From: Fastidiosipila sp964627125
GTDB taxonomy: Bacteria; Bacillota; Clostridia; Saccharofermentanales; Fastidiosipilaceae
DNA: 45,121 bases
Assembly (NCBI GenBank): GCA_964627125.1
Contig: CAZVJQ010000011.1
Span: 1-45,121 of the forward strand
Direction: 5' to 3'
Positions 25,635 through 34,619 of this stretch are shown one piece after another. Every line of letters starts with the position of its first letter. The first letter of the stretch is position 1. Position numbers and translations under genes: made by a program. Under the pieces are notes generated by a model. That model worked only from the letters and a program-made list of their open reading frames with translations, did no database searches and was not told where the DNA came from.

Positions 25635-26690
25635 CTAACGACGTGTGGATTGCACATTAGCTTCAGTTTCAATATTTATTAAATTTCTTATCTTTTCACT
25701 ATTAATTTTTTGATAGTCAGCTGCTTGTAGTTTATTGATTAACTTATCGAGGTCATTATACAAATTAGCCTTTAAAAATAGGTTTTCCTCAGTCAGTGGG
25801 TGCGTGAATTCTAGTATATATGCATGCAAGAACTGTCTCTTTAGCTCCCTGTTTAAGGCCAAAGCCTCAAAATCCCTCTGCATCGAAGGGTCTGTAAAGT
25901 TTCTATCTTCATCCTTTAGATAGTAACCAGTTTTACCCTCTCTAATTTCAGTTATAGACCTTACTGTTTGTTCCCAACCATAATAGTTATCACCAACTAA
26001 TGGGTGGTTTATATAGCGACTATGGACTCTAATTTGATGTGTTCTACCTGTTGCTAGCTTGAAGGCTACAAGACTGGCTTTAAACTTTGGCCAATAGGCT
26101 AGGCGTTCAAAATAAGTCTGAGAGCTTTGGCCATCTTCTCTAACTTTACGAAAGATAATTGTATGCTCTTCTCTACCAATAGGTTCATCAATTAAGCCAG
26201 ACTCTGGAAATTCACCATGGACAAGTGCTAAATAAATTTTATTAACTGGAGTTTTACTGAATCTATCATGGGCATGAGAATTTTTAGTAAGTACCATGAG
26301 ACCAGATGTATCTGTATCTAAACGGTTAGCGGCATGTAGAATTTTCTCATCCATAATTGTATTTATTCCAATATCACTCTTGTGTTTTGGATGACTGGAA
26401 ATAAATGGTGGTTTATTAATTACTAAATACCATTCATCTTCGAATATAATTTCAATATTATGGGGATTAGAAGCATTACCAATCAGCTCATCATCCTCTT
26501 CCACATTGACTTCAATTAGATCACCGGCTGCAAGCAAATCTTTATTAAGAGCAAAATTACCATTTACTGTTAAGCCTCTTTGGTGTCTAATTTTCTTGGT
26601 AAATTTGCGTGACATATTGAGTCTGTTTCGCAAAACAAACTCTGCAGATTTTTTATGATCTTTTTCATCGACTATATGCTTAAAATACAT
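25635..26690 (-). CDS. RluA-family pseudouridine synthase with S4 domain
   Basis: 351 residues. An N-terminal S4-like region (SRKFTKKIRHQRGLTVNGNFALNKDLLAAGDLIEV) precedes the catalytic domain, with NRLDTDTSGLMVLTKN holding the catalytic Asp and GRTHQIRVHSRYINHPLVGD. The His of the usual HRLD motif is Asn here, as in several paralogues of this family. The C-terminal 60 residues are extended. The RNA target is unknown and it is distinct from the RluD at 20899-21864. It follows recN by 12 bases and has no clear ribosome binding site. It ends the nadK-argR-recN string. Confidence 0.88.
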   Translation of the reverse strand: MYFKHIVDEKDHKKSAEFVLRNRLNMSRKFTKKIRHQRGLTVNGNFALNKDLLAAGDLIEVNVEEDDELIGNASNPHNIEIIFEDEWYLVINKPPFISSHPKHKSDIGINTIMDEKILHAANRLDTDTSGLMVLTKNSHAHDRFSKTPVNKIYLALVHGEFPESGLIDEPIGREEHTIIFRKVREDGQSSQTYFERLAYWPKFKASLVAFKLATGRTHQIRVHSRYINHPLVGDNYYGWEQTVRSITEIREGKTGYYLKDEDRNFTDPSMQRDFEALALNRELKRQFLHAYILEFTHPLTEENLFLKANLYNDLDKLINKLQAADYQKINSEKIRNLINIETEANVQSTRR

Positions 26691-26702
26691 TAATTAGGAT
26701 TT

Positions 26703-28382
26703 CTATTTTACATTTAATAATTGCTTAGCTAATGCTTGTGAGTTTTCATCGTTTCTATCGCCACTAAGCAATCTTGATATCTCAAATACGCGCTCATCAG
26801 TTTCTAGAGGTTTAATATGGGTCCAGGTTCTCTTAGCATCATTATCCTTATATATAAAGAATTGTTTGTCTGCAGATGCTGCAATTTGAGCTTGATGGGT
26901 TACACAAACTACTTGGTGTGACTGAGCTAATTTATTTAACTTCTCAGCAACTATAGCAGTTGTTTGTCCACTTATACCAGTATCAATTTCGTCAAATATT
27001 AGAAGTTGTAGGTCATCAGCTTGAGCCAAAATAACTTTAATTGCTAGCATGATTCTAGATGCTTCACCGCCTGAAGCAGTCTTAGAAAGTGGTTTTAAAT
27101 CTTCTCCTAAGTTTGCAGCTAACATAAATTCAGCATTTTCAAGACCATAAGATTTCGCTTCTTCTAAAGAAAATTCATTAAACTCAACTTCAAATACAGC
27201 ATTCTCCATGCCTAAGTCAGATAATTCAGCTTCAATACCAGTTTTCATCTCAACAGCTGCTTGTTTTCTAGCTTCTCTTAGAGCTAAACCACGCTCTAGT
27301 AAAATTTTACTGACTTGCTCTTTTCTTGCTAGAAGTTTTTCGATATTTTCTTCTGCCGCAATTAGCTCATCTCTTTTATTTTTAACTCTCTCATAGTAGT
27401 TCCAAACACCAGCTATATCTGTATTGTGTTTTCTAGTTAGTCTTGTGATTTTATCTAATCTCGCACTAACAGCCTCTAAGCTATTTGAGTCATCATCTAT
27501 ATTTAGTAAAAAATCTCTCATTCTGGATTTAATGCTTGTAATTAAATCTACGGTATTTTCTAAGTCAGAATATAGATCTTTAAAATCAGAATTAATATCT
27601 GCTAGGTCACTTATATTAGACAATATAGTGTCCATAGAATTTTGAGCACCATCGAACTCATCATCACCTTCTAGTAAGTAAATACTAGAATTTAAATATC
27701 TTCTAATTTTTTCAGTGTTTTGTAGAAGGGATCTTTTTTCACGCAATTTATCATCTTCACCTACTTTAGGTGAAATTTCATCAATTTCATTAATCTGATA
27801 ATCTAATCTTTCTAAGACCATTCTTCTTTCTTCAGGGTCGGCTAAAATCTCTTTCTCTCTACGATTTATTTCGTTGAGAGCCAAATAAGATTTCTTATAT
27901 TCCTGAAGTTTAGTATATATAGATTTATCTGCAAACTTATCTAATATTGATAAATGTTTATCTTTATCGAAGATTTGCTGTCTATCATTTTGACCATGAA
28001 TATCTGCTAATGCCTCTCCTACAGATTTTAGGAAAGTTAATGAAACCATATTGCCATTTATTCTACATGTATTTCTACCATTAGATTTAATCTCACGAGC
28101 TAAGATAATTTCGTCTTCATCTTCATCAAGGAAGCTTAAGACTTCTTCATTATCTGCAAACTCTTTACGAATATTGGAAAATACAGCTTGAACTGTAGCC
28201 TTATCAGCTCCAGTTCTAATGAGGTTTTTGGAAACTTGCTTACCAGTGATTGCAGAAATTGCACCTAGCAATAAAGATTTACCTGCACCAGTTTCACCAG
28301 TAATGCAGTTAAATCCTGATTCCAATTCTAAATAAGCTTGCTCGATAAGAGCAAACTGAGTAATTTCTAAACTTTCTAACAT
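26703..28382 (-). CDS. recN: DNA repair protein RecN
   Basis: SMC-like ATPase that acts early at double-strand breaks. The 559 residues show Walker A GETGAGKSLLLGAI near the N-terminus, a long coiled-coil centre, and a C-terminal half with the ABC signature SGGEASRIMLAIK and Walker B LLIFDEIDTGISG. This is full family length. AGGA precedes the ATG. It follows argR by 9 bases; the nadK-argR-recN order is widely conserved in Bacillota. Confidence 0.96.
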   Translation of the reverse strand: MLESLEITQFALIEQAYLELESGFNCITGETGAGKSLLLGAISAITGKQVSKNLIRTGADKATVQAVFSNIRKEFADNEEVLSFLDEDEDEIILAREIKSNGRNTCRINGNMVSLTFLKSVGEALADIHGQNDRQQIFDKDKHLSILDKFADKSIYTKLQEYKKSYLALNEINRREKEILADPEERRMVLERLDYQINEIDEISPKVGEDDKLREKRSLLQNTEKIRRYLNSSIYLLEGDDEFDGAQNSMDTILSNISDLADINSDFKDLYSDLENTVDLITSIKSRMRDFLLNIDDDSNSLEAVSARLDKITRLTRKHNTDIAGVWNYYERVKNKRDELIAAEENIEKLLARKEQVSKILLERGLALREARKQAAVEMKTGIEAELSDLGMENAVFEVEFNEFSLEEAKSYGLENAEFMLAANLGEDLKPLSKTASGGEASRIMLAIKVILAQADDLQLLIFDEIDTGISGQTTAIVAEKLNKLAQSHQVVCVTHQAQIAASADKQFFIYKDNDAKRTWTHIKPLETDERVFEISRLLSGDRNDENSQALAKQLLNVK

Positions 28383-28391
28383 ATATTCCTA

Positions 28392-28856
28392 TTAGCTAAC
28401 TTGAGCGAACTGCATTAATTCTCTTTCGGTATATTCAGGATTAACGCCTCTTGCTACTGCAACAAATACTGTATCATCTCCAGCTATTGAACCCGCTACT
28501 TGGCGCATATTCATGGCATCTACTGCAGATGCACATGCAGGAGCCATTCCTGGTAAAGTTTTAAGGATAATGAGACTATCGGTAGAGGTGCTACTTAGCA
28601 CTGCTTCAGCAAAAACTTTTAGCAAACGATCAGTGTCTGGATCTTGCACACTCTTCATTGCAACAAATTTTTGACCACCATTGCTAGTATTCGCCTTAAC
28701 AATATTTAGCTCTTTAACATCTCTCGAAACTGTCGCTTGAGTTACAGTCAATTCTTGTTCTAGAAGCTTCTGAACCAATTCTTCTTGCGTGGAAATTTCT
28801 TCTTTATTTATAATATCTAGAATAATTCCATGACGCTCTTTCTTACTTACTTTCAT
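28392..28856 (-). CDS. argR: Arginine repressor ArgR/AhrC
   Basis: Hexameric arginine-responsive regulator. The N-terminal winged helix (KERHGIILDIINKEEISTQ to TQATVSRDVKEL) binds ARG boxes, and the C-terminal oligomerisation domain carries GMAPACASAVD and AGDDTVFV, the arginine-binding region. The ATG at 28856 is chosen because GGGGGAG lies at proper spacing upstream; an in-frame start seven codons earlier lies inside that site and inside nadK. It starts one base after the nadK stop. No arginine biosynthetic or arginine deiminase genes are in the window. Confidence 0.94.
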   Translation of the reverse strand: MKVSKKERHGIILDIINKEEISTQEELVQKLLEQELTVTQATVSRDVKELNIVKANTSNGGQKFVAMKSVQDPDTDRLLKVFAEAVLSSTSTDSLIILKTLPGMAPACASAVDAMNMRQVAGSIAGDDTVFVAVARGVNPEYTERELMQFAQVS

Positions 28857-28857
28857 A

Positions 28858-29715
28858 CTAATTACTCCCCCTAGCATTTAGTTTTTCAGGTAATGTTGAG
28901 AAAAATCTCTGTTGTTCAAGATACGCTATCTGTAAATTATCAGATGCCTTTCTAATTTTAATTTTATCGCTACTACTTATCTGTACTCCTTCTCTCCCAT
29001 CTACACTTAATTTAGGTTCATATGGATAATTATCGCGAATTGAGACCTCTACTACATCTTCGCTATTAATTACATATGTTCTATTTGTAAGTGAATGTGG
29101 TGAAATAGGAGTTACAAGCATTAGTTCAATACTTGGATCTACTATGGGTCCTCCCGATGATAATGCATATCCAGTTGAACCACTTGGTGCTGCGACGATT
29201 AGTCCGTCACTTAAAATTGTTTGTATATAATTTGAATTTATACTTAATTCGCATGGAATAATTCTGCTAATATCTCCCCTGTATAACACAGCATCATTTA
29301 ATGCGAAATCTTTGTATTTATCCTTGCCATTTTCATCGAATACGGCAACTTCTAACATCATGCGATGTTTAATTTTATAATCGCCCTCGGCTAATCTTCT
29401 AAGAGATGATTCAAGCTCTGAAGCATTTATCTCAGTGAAGAAACCTAATGAACCTTTATTTATACCAATAATTGGAATTCTATGTTTATATATTTCATTA
29501 CAGGTATAAAGAAATGTACCATCTCCACCTATTGATATTGCAAGATCAACATCAGCCCAAGATTCTGGGTTAGCTTGCTGGCTACGCACATTGTGCTCAG
29601 TTCTTGTGTCAGGGTAGACAGTTTCGACTCCTAACGATTCTAAAATCTCGCCAGTTAATTTAGTTATTTCGAAATTTTTATCCTTGTAGCTATCACTAAC
29701 TATTCCGATTTTCAC
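28858..29715 (-). CDS. nadK: NAD kinase
   Basis: Phosphorylates NAD to NADP. The GGDGT motif (SIGGDGTFLYT) and SGSTGYALSSGGPIV with ATP- and NAD-binding residues are present; the length of 285 residues is normal. The start is a GTG at 29713-29715, supported by AAGGGGAGG six bases upstream and by the family N-terminus VKIGIV. An in-frame TTG seven codons earlier overlaps the ribosome binding site and is unlikely. First gene of the nadK-argR-recN string. With the NadD domain at 4416-5606, two steps of NAD(P) synthesis are in this window. Confidence 0.95.
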   Translation of the reverse strand: MKIGIVSDSYKDKNFEITKLTGEILESLGVETVYPDTRTEHNVRSQQANPESWADVDLAISIGGDGTFLYTCNEIYKHRIPIIGINKGSLGFFTEINASELESSLRRLAEGDYKIKHRMMLEVAVFDENGKDKYKDFALNDAVLYRGDISRIIPCELSINSNYIQTILSDGLIVAAPSGSTGYALSSGGPIVDPSIELMLVTPISPHSLTNRTYVINSEDVVEVSIRDNYPYEPKLSVDGREGVQISSSDKIKIRKASDNLQIAYLEQQRFFSTLPEKLNARGSN

Positions 29716-29779
29716 TATATGCCTCCCCTTCAGCAATGAGTTACAAATTTCATATTACCTAAATTGTTAATCAATGTAT

Positions 29780-29809
29780 ATTATACAATCAATTTCTATT
29801 AAATTCTAA
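29780..29809 (-). promoter_or_regulatory. Candidate promoter of nadK-argR-recN
   Basis: A perfect minus-strand TATAAT at 29780-29785, 65 bases upstream of the GTG start, with TTAGAA 18 bases further upstream (29804-29809). The -10 is convincing and the -35 weak. Confidence 0.5.
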
Positions 29810-29852
29810 TTAAATTTTTATAATATTTGTGGAAATTTACGAATAACCCTTT

Positions 29853-30341
29853 TTACTCAAAATCTACTTCTTCACCATTGTCTAATAATTCCTTAACTTC
29901 TTGCTCAGCCTCAGACAATTGCTTCCTACTAGATTGAATTAAGCTAGTTCCTCTCCTAAATAATTCCATGCTCTTATCAAGGGCAATATCGCTTCTTTGT
30001 AAATCTTGAACAATTTTGTCCAATTCTTTTAGAGCATCTTCGAAGCTAATTTCAGTTTCTTGATTCTCAACTTCTTCAGTAGCAACATTTTCATCTACAA
30101 CATTTTCAAGTATCTCATCTTTTTCCATTGCACTCTCCCTTTCGTTTAGAACTACTTTCTCTTCAATGACAGGACTTGTCTCATCGATAATGTTATTTAC
30201 AGTTTCGCCAGTCAAATCACTGTCAACTTCCTGAACTACATCATTACTCTCTTCTTCACTATCCTCATTTATCCCCAGGATACTATCGAAGAAAGAAATT
30301 TGTTCTTCAAACTCACTCTCGCTACTCTTATTATTTTCCAT
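29853..30341 (-). CDS. xseB: Exodeoxyribonuclease VII small subunit with acidic N-terminal extension
   Basis: The XseB domain is the last 65 or so residues (ISFEDALKELDKIVQDLQ to SEAEQEV), which wrap the XseA large subunit. XseB is normally about 70-85 residues, but this frame is open for 162 residues from the ATG at 30341, adding some 95 residues that are very rich in Glu and Asp. A second in-frame ATG at 30128 has an excellent ribosome binding site (GGGAG, six bases) and would give a 91-residue protein of normal size. Either the long form is real, or two products are made. The long start follows xseA by 10 bases, with AGGA eight bases upstream. Confidence 0.85.
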   Translation of the reverse strand: MENNKSSESEFEEQISFFDSILGINEDSEEESNDVVQEVDSDLTGETVNNIIDETSPVIEEKVVLNERESAMEKDEILENVVDENVATEEVENQETEISFEDALKELDKIVQDLQRSDIALDKSMELFRRGTSLIQSSRKQLSEAEQEVKELLDNGEEVDFE

Positions 30342-30351
30342 GGTCATTATC

Positions 30352-31632
30352 CTAGTTCTTTTCCTTCTTAATAACTCCAACTGTTAAACTACCATCTTGC
30401 ATATATAGATTTAATTTATCATCTACATCAATATCGTCTACAGATATAATTGGTAATTCTTCGCCTTCTCCAGTAACCATCGCATATCCTCTAGACAATA
30501 CTTTAAGCGGGCTTAATGCATCTAAACTAGCAGTGTTATAAGCTAAATTTCTTGATAAAACAGCAAGTTTTCCTTCAATCACTTGTGCAATCTTGTTAGA
30601 TATATAATCAACAGCTTGTGATCTTCTTTCAATAGCTTCATAGGGATTTTGCAGATAATTATTATTAGCGATAATGCTTAATCTATGTCTATTAAAACTT
30701 AGCTTATTAGCAATCTCTTGTTTCAGCTGCAAGCTTAAATTAGATAGTTTCATATCCTGCATATTCACTTTATTTCCAAGATATCGTCTTAATTGAGAAT
30801 TTCTTTGGTTTAAGAAATTTATTATGTCATCTTGATTGGGCAAAGCCAACTCCGCTGCTGCCGATGGTGTTGGTGCTCTTAAGTCCGCCACAAAATCACA
30901 AATTGTGGTGTCACTCTCATGTCCAACAGCAGAGATTATTGGTTTTTCCGATGCAAATACAGCTCTAGCAACATTCTCCTCATTGAATGACCATAAGTCT
31001 TCCAATGAGCCACCACCTCTACCAACAATGATTAGATCAACTTCAGGGACTTGGTTTAATTGATGAATAGACTTAACTATACTTTCGCTAGAACCTGGTC
31101 CTTGAACGCTACAAGGGCTTAAAAGAATCTTAGTACCAGGAAATCTTCTCTTGCTGACATTGATAATATCTCTAATAACAGCTCCAGATTTAGAAGTTGC
31201 AACTCCAATTACTTTTGGCATTTTAGGGATTGGTTTCTTATGCTCTTGATTATATAAACCTTCATCTTTAAGCTTCTTATTTAATTTTTCAAATAAGGCA
31301 TATAGATTACCCTTACCTTGAGGTTCTATATTAAGAGCTTGTATTTGAAAGCTCCCACCTCTTTCATAAAGAGTAGCATTAGCAATTATTATTACTGCAT
31401 CACCATTTTTTGGAATGAATCCAAGCTTATTAAACTGGCTCTTATACATAATGCCTGAAACTTTAGCATTCTCATCTTTTAAACTAAAATAAAAATGACC
31501 ACTTCTATAGACATTAACATCAGATAACTCACCAGCTATTCTTACAGCTTGTAAATTTGAATTAGCTTTCAATAATCTAGAAACATAATTATTTAATTGA
31601 GATACCGTGATACTTCTAGTTTCTTCTTGCAT
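30352..31632 (-). CDS. xseA: Exodeoxyribonuclease VII large subunit
   Basis: Catalytic subunit of the single-strand exonuclease ExoVII. An N-terminal OB fold (SITVSQLNNYVSRLLKAN, GHFYFSLKDENAKVSGIMY) is followed by the catalytic domain with GVATSKSGAVIRDI, IVGRGGGSLEDLWSFNEE and AVGHESDTTICDFVADLRAPTPSAAAE, the family signature, and a coiled C-terminus. Length 426 is typical. Its ATG shares a base with the nusB stop (TAATG). Operon order asp23-amaP-DUF2273-nusB-xseA-xseB. Confidence 0.96.
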   Translation of the reverse strand: MQEETRSITVSQLNNYVSRLLKANSNLQAVRIAGELSDVNVYRSGHFYFSLKDENAKVSGIMYKSQFNKLGFIPKNGDAVIIIANATLYERGGSFQIQALNIEPQGKGNLYALFEKLNKKLKDEGLYNQEHKKPIPKMPKVIGVATSKSGAVIRDIINVSKRRFPGTKILLSPCSVQGPGSSESIVKSIHQLNQVPEVDLIIVGRGGGSLEDLWSFNEENVARAVFASEKPIISAVGHESDTTICDFVADLRAPTPSAAAELALPNQDDIINFLNQRNSQLRRYLGNKVNMQDMKLSNLSLQLKQEIANKLSFNRHRLSIIANNNYLQNPYEAIERRSQAVDYISNKIAQVIEGKLAVLSRNLAYNTASLDALSPLKVLSRGYAMVTGEGEELPIISVDDIDVDDKLNLYMQDGSLTVGVIKKEKN

Positions 31633-32180
31633 TAATCTTCCTTATTTAAACTAACTTTTCCTAAGATAGCATTAATGTATGAGTATGAATCCTCTTCAAC
31701 ATATTTATGAGAGAGCTCAATTACTTCATTAATTGCTACAGAGTCAGGAACAGATTCATCTTTTAAAATCTCATAAGTTCCTATTCTCAATAAGACTCTT
31801 TCTAATATTGGGAGTCTTGCTACTGTCCAATTCTTTAAGTATTTATCATAGGACTGATCTAGTTCATCCTTATGATTCCAGACACCTAAAACGAGATTTC
31901 TCAAATAAGTGACATCCTTTTTAGTTAGCTCTACAATGATACCGTCCTCGAGGTCTGCTTTGTACAAATCATTAGACTGCTTAATGGCTAAGAACTCTTC
32001 AGTAACTTCTTCCCCATCTTCAATGCTGGCATAGCTAGCAACAGTCATCCTTATACCATCTTCACTAGAATAAGTTCTATCTTCAAGGAACTTATCTAGC
32101 TGACTTACAATATCTTTATCTTGGCTCTCAAGCTGGTATAAAACCTGCATAGCCTTCTCTCTTGCATCTATACGACTCAC
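31632..32180 (-). CDS. nusB: Transcription antitermination factor NusB
   Basis: RNA-binding helical protein of the NusB/NusE complex, which acts on rRNA operons at boxA. The N-terminus SRIDAREKAMQVLYQLE and C-terminus RLPILERVLLRIGTYEIL, VPDSVAINEVIELSHKY are diagnostic. At 182 residues it is longer than usual (about 130-150) because of a loop around residues 40-85. The start is a GTG at 32178-32180 with GAGG seven bases upstream. It couples to xseA by TAATG. Confidence 0.94.
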   Translation of the reverse strand: MSRIDAREKAMQVLYQLESQDKDIVSQLDKFLEDRTYSSEDGIRMTVASYASIEDGEEVTEEFLAIKQSNDLYKADLEDGIIVELTKKDVTYLRNLVLGVWNHKDELDQSYDKYLKNWTVARLPILERVLLRIGTYEILKDESVPDSVAINEVIELSHKYVEEDSYSYINAILGKVSLNKED

Positions 32181-32193
32181 TTCTTAACCTCTA

Positions 32194-32430
32194 CTATCTA
32201 AATCTTCCAGGTGGGAACAATCTATTTAATAAATCCTTAAAGTTCTCAGAACTTCTAAAGATTCTTGCTCCAAAAACATAACCGACTACTGCACAAAATA
32301 TTATGAACAAAGTCTTCCAAAAACCAAAAATAACCAACATTAGTCCAAGGACGAGTCCAAAGACACCACCAACTATGCCGGCATTCTTCCCGTGTAGAAA
32401 TTCAAAAATAGGTTCAAATAAATTTCTCAT
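32194..32430 (-). CDS. DUF2273 small membrane protein
   Basis: 78 residues with two closely spaced membrane helices (AGIVGGVFGLVLGLMLVIFGFW and LFIIFCAVVGYVFGA) and an amphipathic basic tail ending in LLNRLFPPGRFR. This is the DUF2273 pattern, almost always found with Asp23 and AmaP. It is thought to help anchor the Asp23 complex at the membrane (inference). Gaps of 4 and 13 bases separate it from amaP and nusB. Confidence 0.85.
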   Translation of the reverse strand: MRNLFEPIFEFLHGKNAGIVGGVFGLVLGLMLVIFGFWKTLFIIFCAVVGYVFGARIFRSSENFKDLLNRLFPPGRFR

Positions 32431-32434
32431 AATT

Positions 32435-32986
32435 TTATCGTTCTACGACTGCTCCTATAAGTTCTACTCTCTTAACGTTAATAACAACTTCAGCAACGCT
32501 AAATCCGGTATATTTCTCTACATCCTTCTTCACACGCTCTTGTATTCTACGCATCTGCTGAGGGATTTCTACGTCTGAGTATAAAACAACATCTAGCTCA
32601 ATTCTTATATCTTGATTATCTGTATTAAATACACTTGCTTTTGCTGTTTTAATTCCAGCCTGCGCTGTTCTTGCTGCATTAAGAGCTACATTCTCAATAG
32701 CTGTTGCACCAATCTTTATATCACCAATTTCATTAGTTGCAGTTTTCCTCGCTTTAAATCTACCACCTAATATTGCATAGAAGAAGATAAAGAGAGCTGA
32801 TGCGAGTAGTAATAATAGTAAGATAAATATTAATGACTTCTGCCAAAAATTTGATGCATTAATAAATGCTTGAATTGATGCACCTAGGGCGCTTGGACGC
32901 CATAAATAAACTAGTGCAAAAATTAAAATAAATACATTCAATAAGGATAAAGCTCCTAAAAACCAACGCCATAATTTTCTATCCAT
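32435..32986 (-). CDS. amaP: Alkaline shock response membrane anchor protein AmaP
   Basis: 183 residues with two N-terminal membrane segments (ALSLLNVFILIFALVYLW and SLIFILLLLLLASALFIFFYAI), then a cytoplasmic Asp23-like domain with DIKIGATAIENVALNAARTA and VEKYTGFSVAEVVINVKRVEL. In staphylococci AmaP tethers Asp23 to the membrane. It overlaps the asp23 3' end by 8 bases. Confidence 0.9.
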   Translation of the reverse strand: MDRKLWRWFLGALSLLNVFILIFALVYLWRPSALGASIQAFINASNFWQKSLIFILLLLLLASALFIFFYAILGGRFKARKTATNEIGDIKIGATAIENVALNAARTAQAGIKTAKASVFNTDNQDIRIELDVVLYSDVEIPQQMRRIQERVKKDVEKYTGFSVAEVVINVKRVELIGAVVER

Positions 32987-33356
32987 GCATATCTCCTTCT
33001 TGTCTTATAACATCCTTAACAAAAACATTAACAGCATTCACTTCTAAGCCTGTAAATTTTTCTACATCCGTCTTCACATTGGATTGTATTTCCCAAGCAA
33101 TTTCAGGAATATTAAAACCAAAATATAATATTGGGTAAACAGTAATTTCTACTAACTCTTGCTTGTCAGGACTAAAAATTACTTCTACTCCAGCACCTTC
33201 ATGCTCAACACCAAAAGCTTCTTTAAAACTAGCGACAGCACTTTTTTCTAAAGCAGCTACCCCATTTACATTTAAGCTTGCTTCAGCGGCATACTGTGCT
33301 ATAAACCCTTGGGTCATTGAGCTTTGGCCACGGTTTTTGTTATCTTGATTTTGCAT
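32979..33356 (-). CDS. asp23: Asp23/Gls24 family envelope stress protein
   Basis: 125 residues spanning one Asp23 domain: GFIAQYAAEASLNVNGVAALE, VEVIFSPDKQELVEITVYPILYFGFNIPEIAWEIQ and VEKFTGLEVNAVNVFVKDV. Family members form membrane-associated filaments tied to cell-wall stress. GGAG lies four bases before the ATG. It is the first gene of asp23-amaP-DUF2273-nusB-xseA-xseB, placing core transcription and repair genes behind a stress gene. It follows the efp terminator. Confidence 0.92.
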   Translation of the reverse strand: MQNQDNKNRGQSSMTQGFIAQYAAEASLNVNGVAALEKSAVASFKEAFGVEHEGAGVEVIFSPDKQELVEITVYPILYFGFNIPEIAWEIQSNVKTDVEKFTGLEVNAVNVFVKDVIRQEGDMHG

Positions 33357-33394
33357 ACAACTCCATACAATCTAAATTATTTCATATTGCTATT

Positions 33395-33424
33395 AAAATT
33401 AAAGCGAAACTTTACAGTCTCGCT
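33395..33424 (-). terminator. Probable terminator after efp
   Basis: On the minus strand AGCGAGAC pairs with GTTTCGCT (one G-U pair) around a six-base loop and is followed by TTAATTTTAAT. The U-tract is interrupted, so read-through into asp23 is possible. Confidence 0.6.
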
Positions 33425-33450
33425 CCAAGTTTATTATTTTACTATATTAA

Positions 33451-34011
33451 TTAATTAGCACGCTCCATATAGTCGCCGCTTCTAGTATCTACTTTAACCT
33501 TGTCCCCAACATTTACGAAGATAGGAACTCTAATTGAAGCTCCTGTTTCTAATGTAGCATTCTTAGTTGCACTTGTTGCTGTATCTCCCCTTACACCAGG
33601 TTCTGATTCAGTAATCTCTAAAACAACGAAGTTAGGTAAAGTAACACTAATGATTTTACCTTCAGCACTTGTGATAGTACATTCCATACCTTCTTTAAGG
33701 AATTTAATTTGATCACCTAATGTTGCTGGCTCAATTGGCATTTGTTCAAATGTTTGATTGTCCATGTAATAGTAAAAACTACCATCTTCATAAATATAGT
33801 TCATATTTCTATGCTCTAATGTTACTGGTTCATACTTAGCATTTGGGTTGAAAGTATTTTCAATAATTGAACCTGTATCTAGGTTTCTATATTTAACTCT
33901 TACAAAAGCTGGCCCCTTACCTGGTTTTACATGTTGAAAGTCAAGAACTTGGCAGATAGCACCGTCTAGTTTAAATGTTGTTCCTTTTTTGAAATCTCCT
34001 GCAGATATCAT
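33451..34011 (-). CDS. efp: Translation elongation factor P
   Basis: Rescues ribosomes stalled at polyproline. The 186 residues match family length. The tip of domain I carries HVKPGKGPAFVRVKY with Lys32, the residue that receives a modification in many bacteria. No epmA/epmB-type enzymes are in the window, and in Bacillus the same position is aminopentanolylated. The ATG at 34011 (MISAGDF) is chosen over an earlier in-frame start because GAGG lies six bases upstream. It has its own promoter and likely terminator. Confidence 0.96.
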   Translation of the reverse strand: MISAGDFKKGTTFKLDGAICQVLDFQHVKPGKGPAFVRVKYRNLDTGSIIENTFNPNAKYEPVTLEHRNMNYIYEDGSFYYYMDNQTFEQMPIEPATLGDQIKFLKEGMECTITSAEGKIISVTLPNFVVLEITESEPGVRGDTATSATKNATLETGASIRVPIFVNVGDKVKVDTRSGDYMERAN

Positions 34012-34051
34012 AATTATCCTCATTTCATAGCTAATTTTTAATTACTTATTT

Positions 34052-34080
34052 ATTTTACAAGCATAAACCTTCCTTGACAA
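34052..34080 (-). promoter_or_regulatory. Promoter of efp
   Basis: Minus-strand TTGTCA (34075-34080) and TAAAAT (34052-34057) with a 17-base spacer, 41 bases upstream of the efp ATG. Confidence 0.65.
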
Positions 34081-34094
34081 GAAAGAGTTTAACG

Positions 34095-34619
34095 CTAGTT
34101 TAATATATTATCATAATGTCGTCTTTTGCCTGTAAATAGTTTTACTACATTTTCTAAAAATCGTTTTAGCTTAATATAGTATGGTTCATCTCTACTGAGT
34201 GGATCTACTAGAATTGTTTTAACTCCAAAGTTCTTACCTGCCCATACATCTGTAAAGAGTTGATCTCCACAAAATACAAATTTATCTTTTGGAGTAGTAC
34301 TTAATTTCTCTATTTCTAAGAAAGCATCAATACCGGGTTTTCTAGCATCTGCCATAAACTTTACATCTAAAGTTTCTTGGATTTTTGCACCACGTTCTTT
34401 CTTAGCATTGGAGATTAAATAAACTTCAAATCCTGCATCTTGCCAACGAGTAATCATATCATGTACATAGTTATTTGCGGATTTCTCACCATGATTATTC
34501 AAGGTATTATCAAAATCAAAGATTACTAGTTTAAATCCAGCTTCCTTGTACTTATCTGTTGGTATTTCTTCAACAGATGGATAATAGGCATCAGCAATAA
34601 ATCTTCTAAACACTTTCAT
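34095..34619 (-). CDS. yqeG: YqeG family HAD-type phosphatase
   Basis: 174 residues of the HAD class III phosphatase fold. Motif I is VIFDFDNTLNNHG with the nucleophile Asp, motif II is in YLISNAKKE, and motif III and IV acids lie in KPGIDAFLEIEKL and VFCGDQLFTDVWAG. The N-terminus RFIADAYYPSVEEI is typical of the YqeG family, whose substrate in bacteria is not settled. The ATG at 34619 lies inside the pcp 3' end (14-base overlap) with GGAAG upstream. It is the last gene of the parE-parC-pcp-yqeG run. Confidence 0.9.
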   Translation of the reverse strand: MKVFRRFIADAYYPSVEEIPTDKYKEAGFKLVIFDFDNTLNNHGEKSANNYVHDMITRWQDAGFEVYLISNAKKERGAKIQETLDVKFMADARKPGIDAFLEIEKLSTTPKDKFVFCGDQLFTDVWAGKNFGVKTILVDPLSRDEPYYIKLKRFLENVVKLFTGKRRHYDNILN

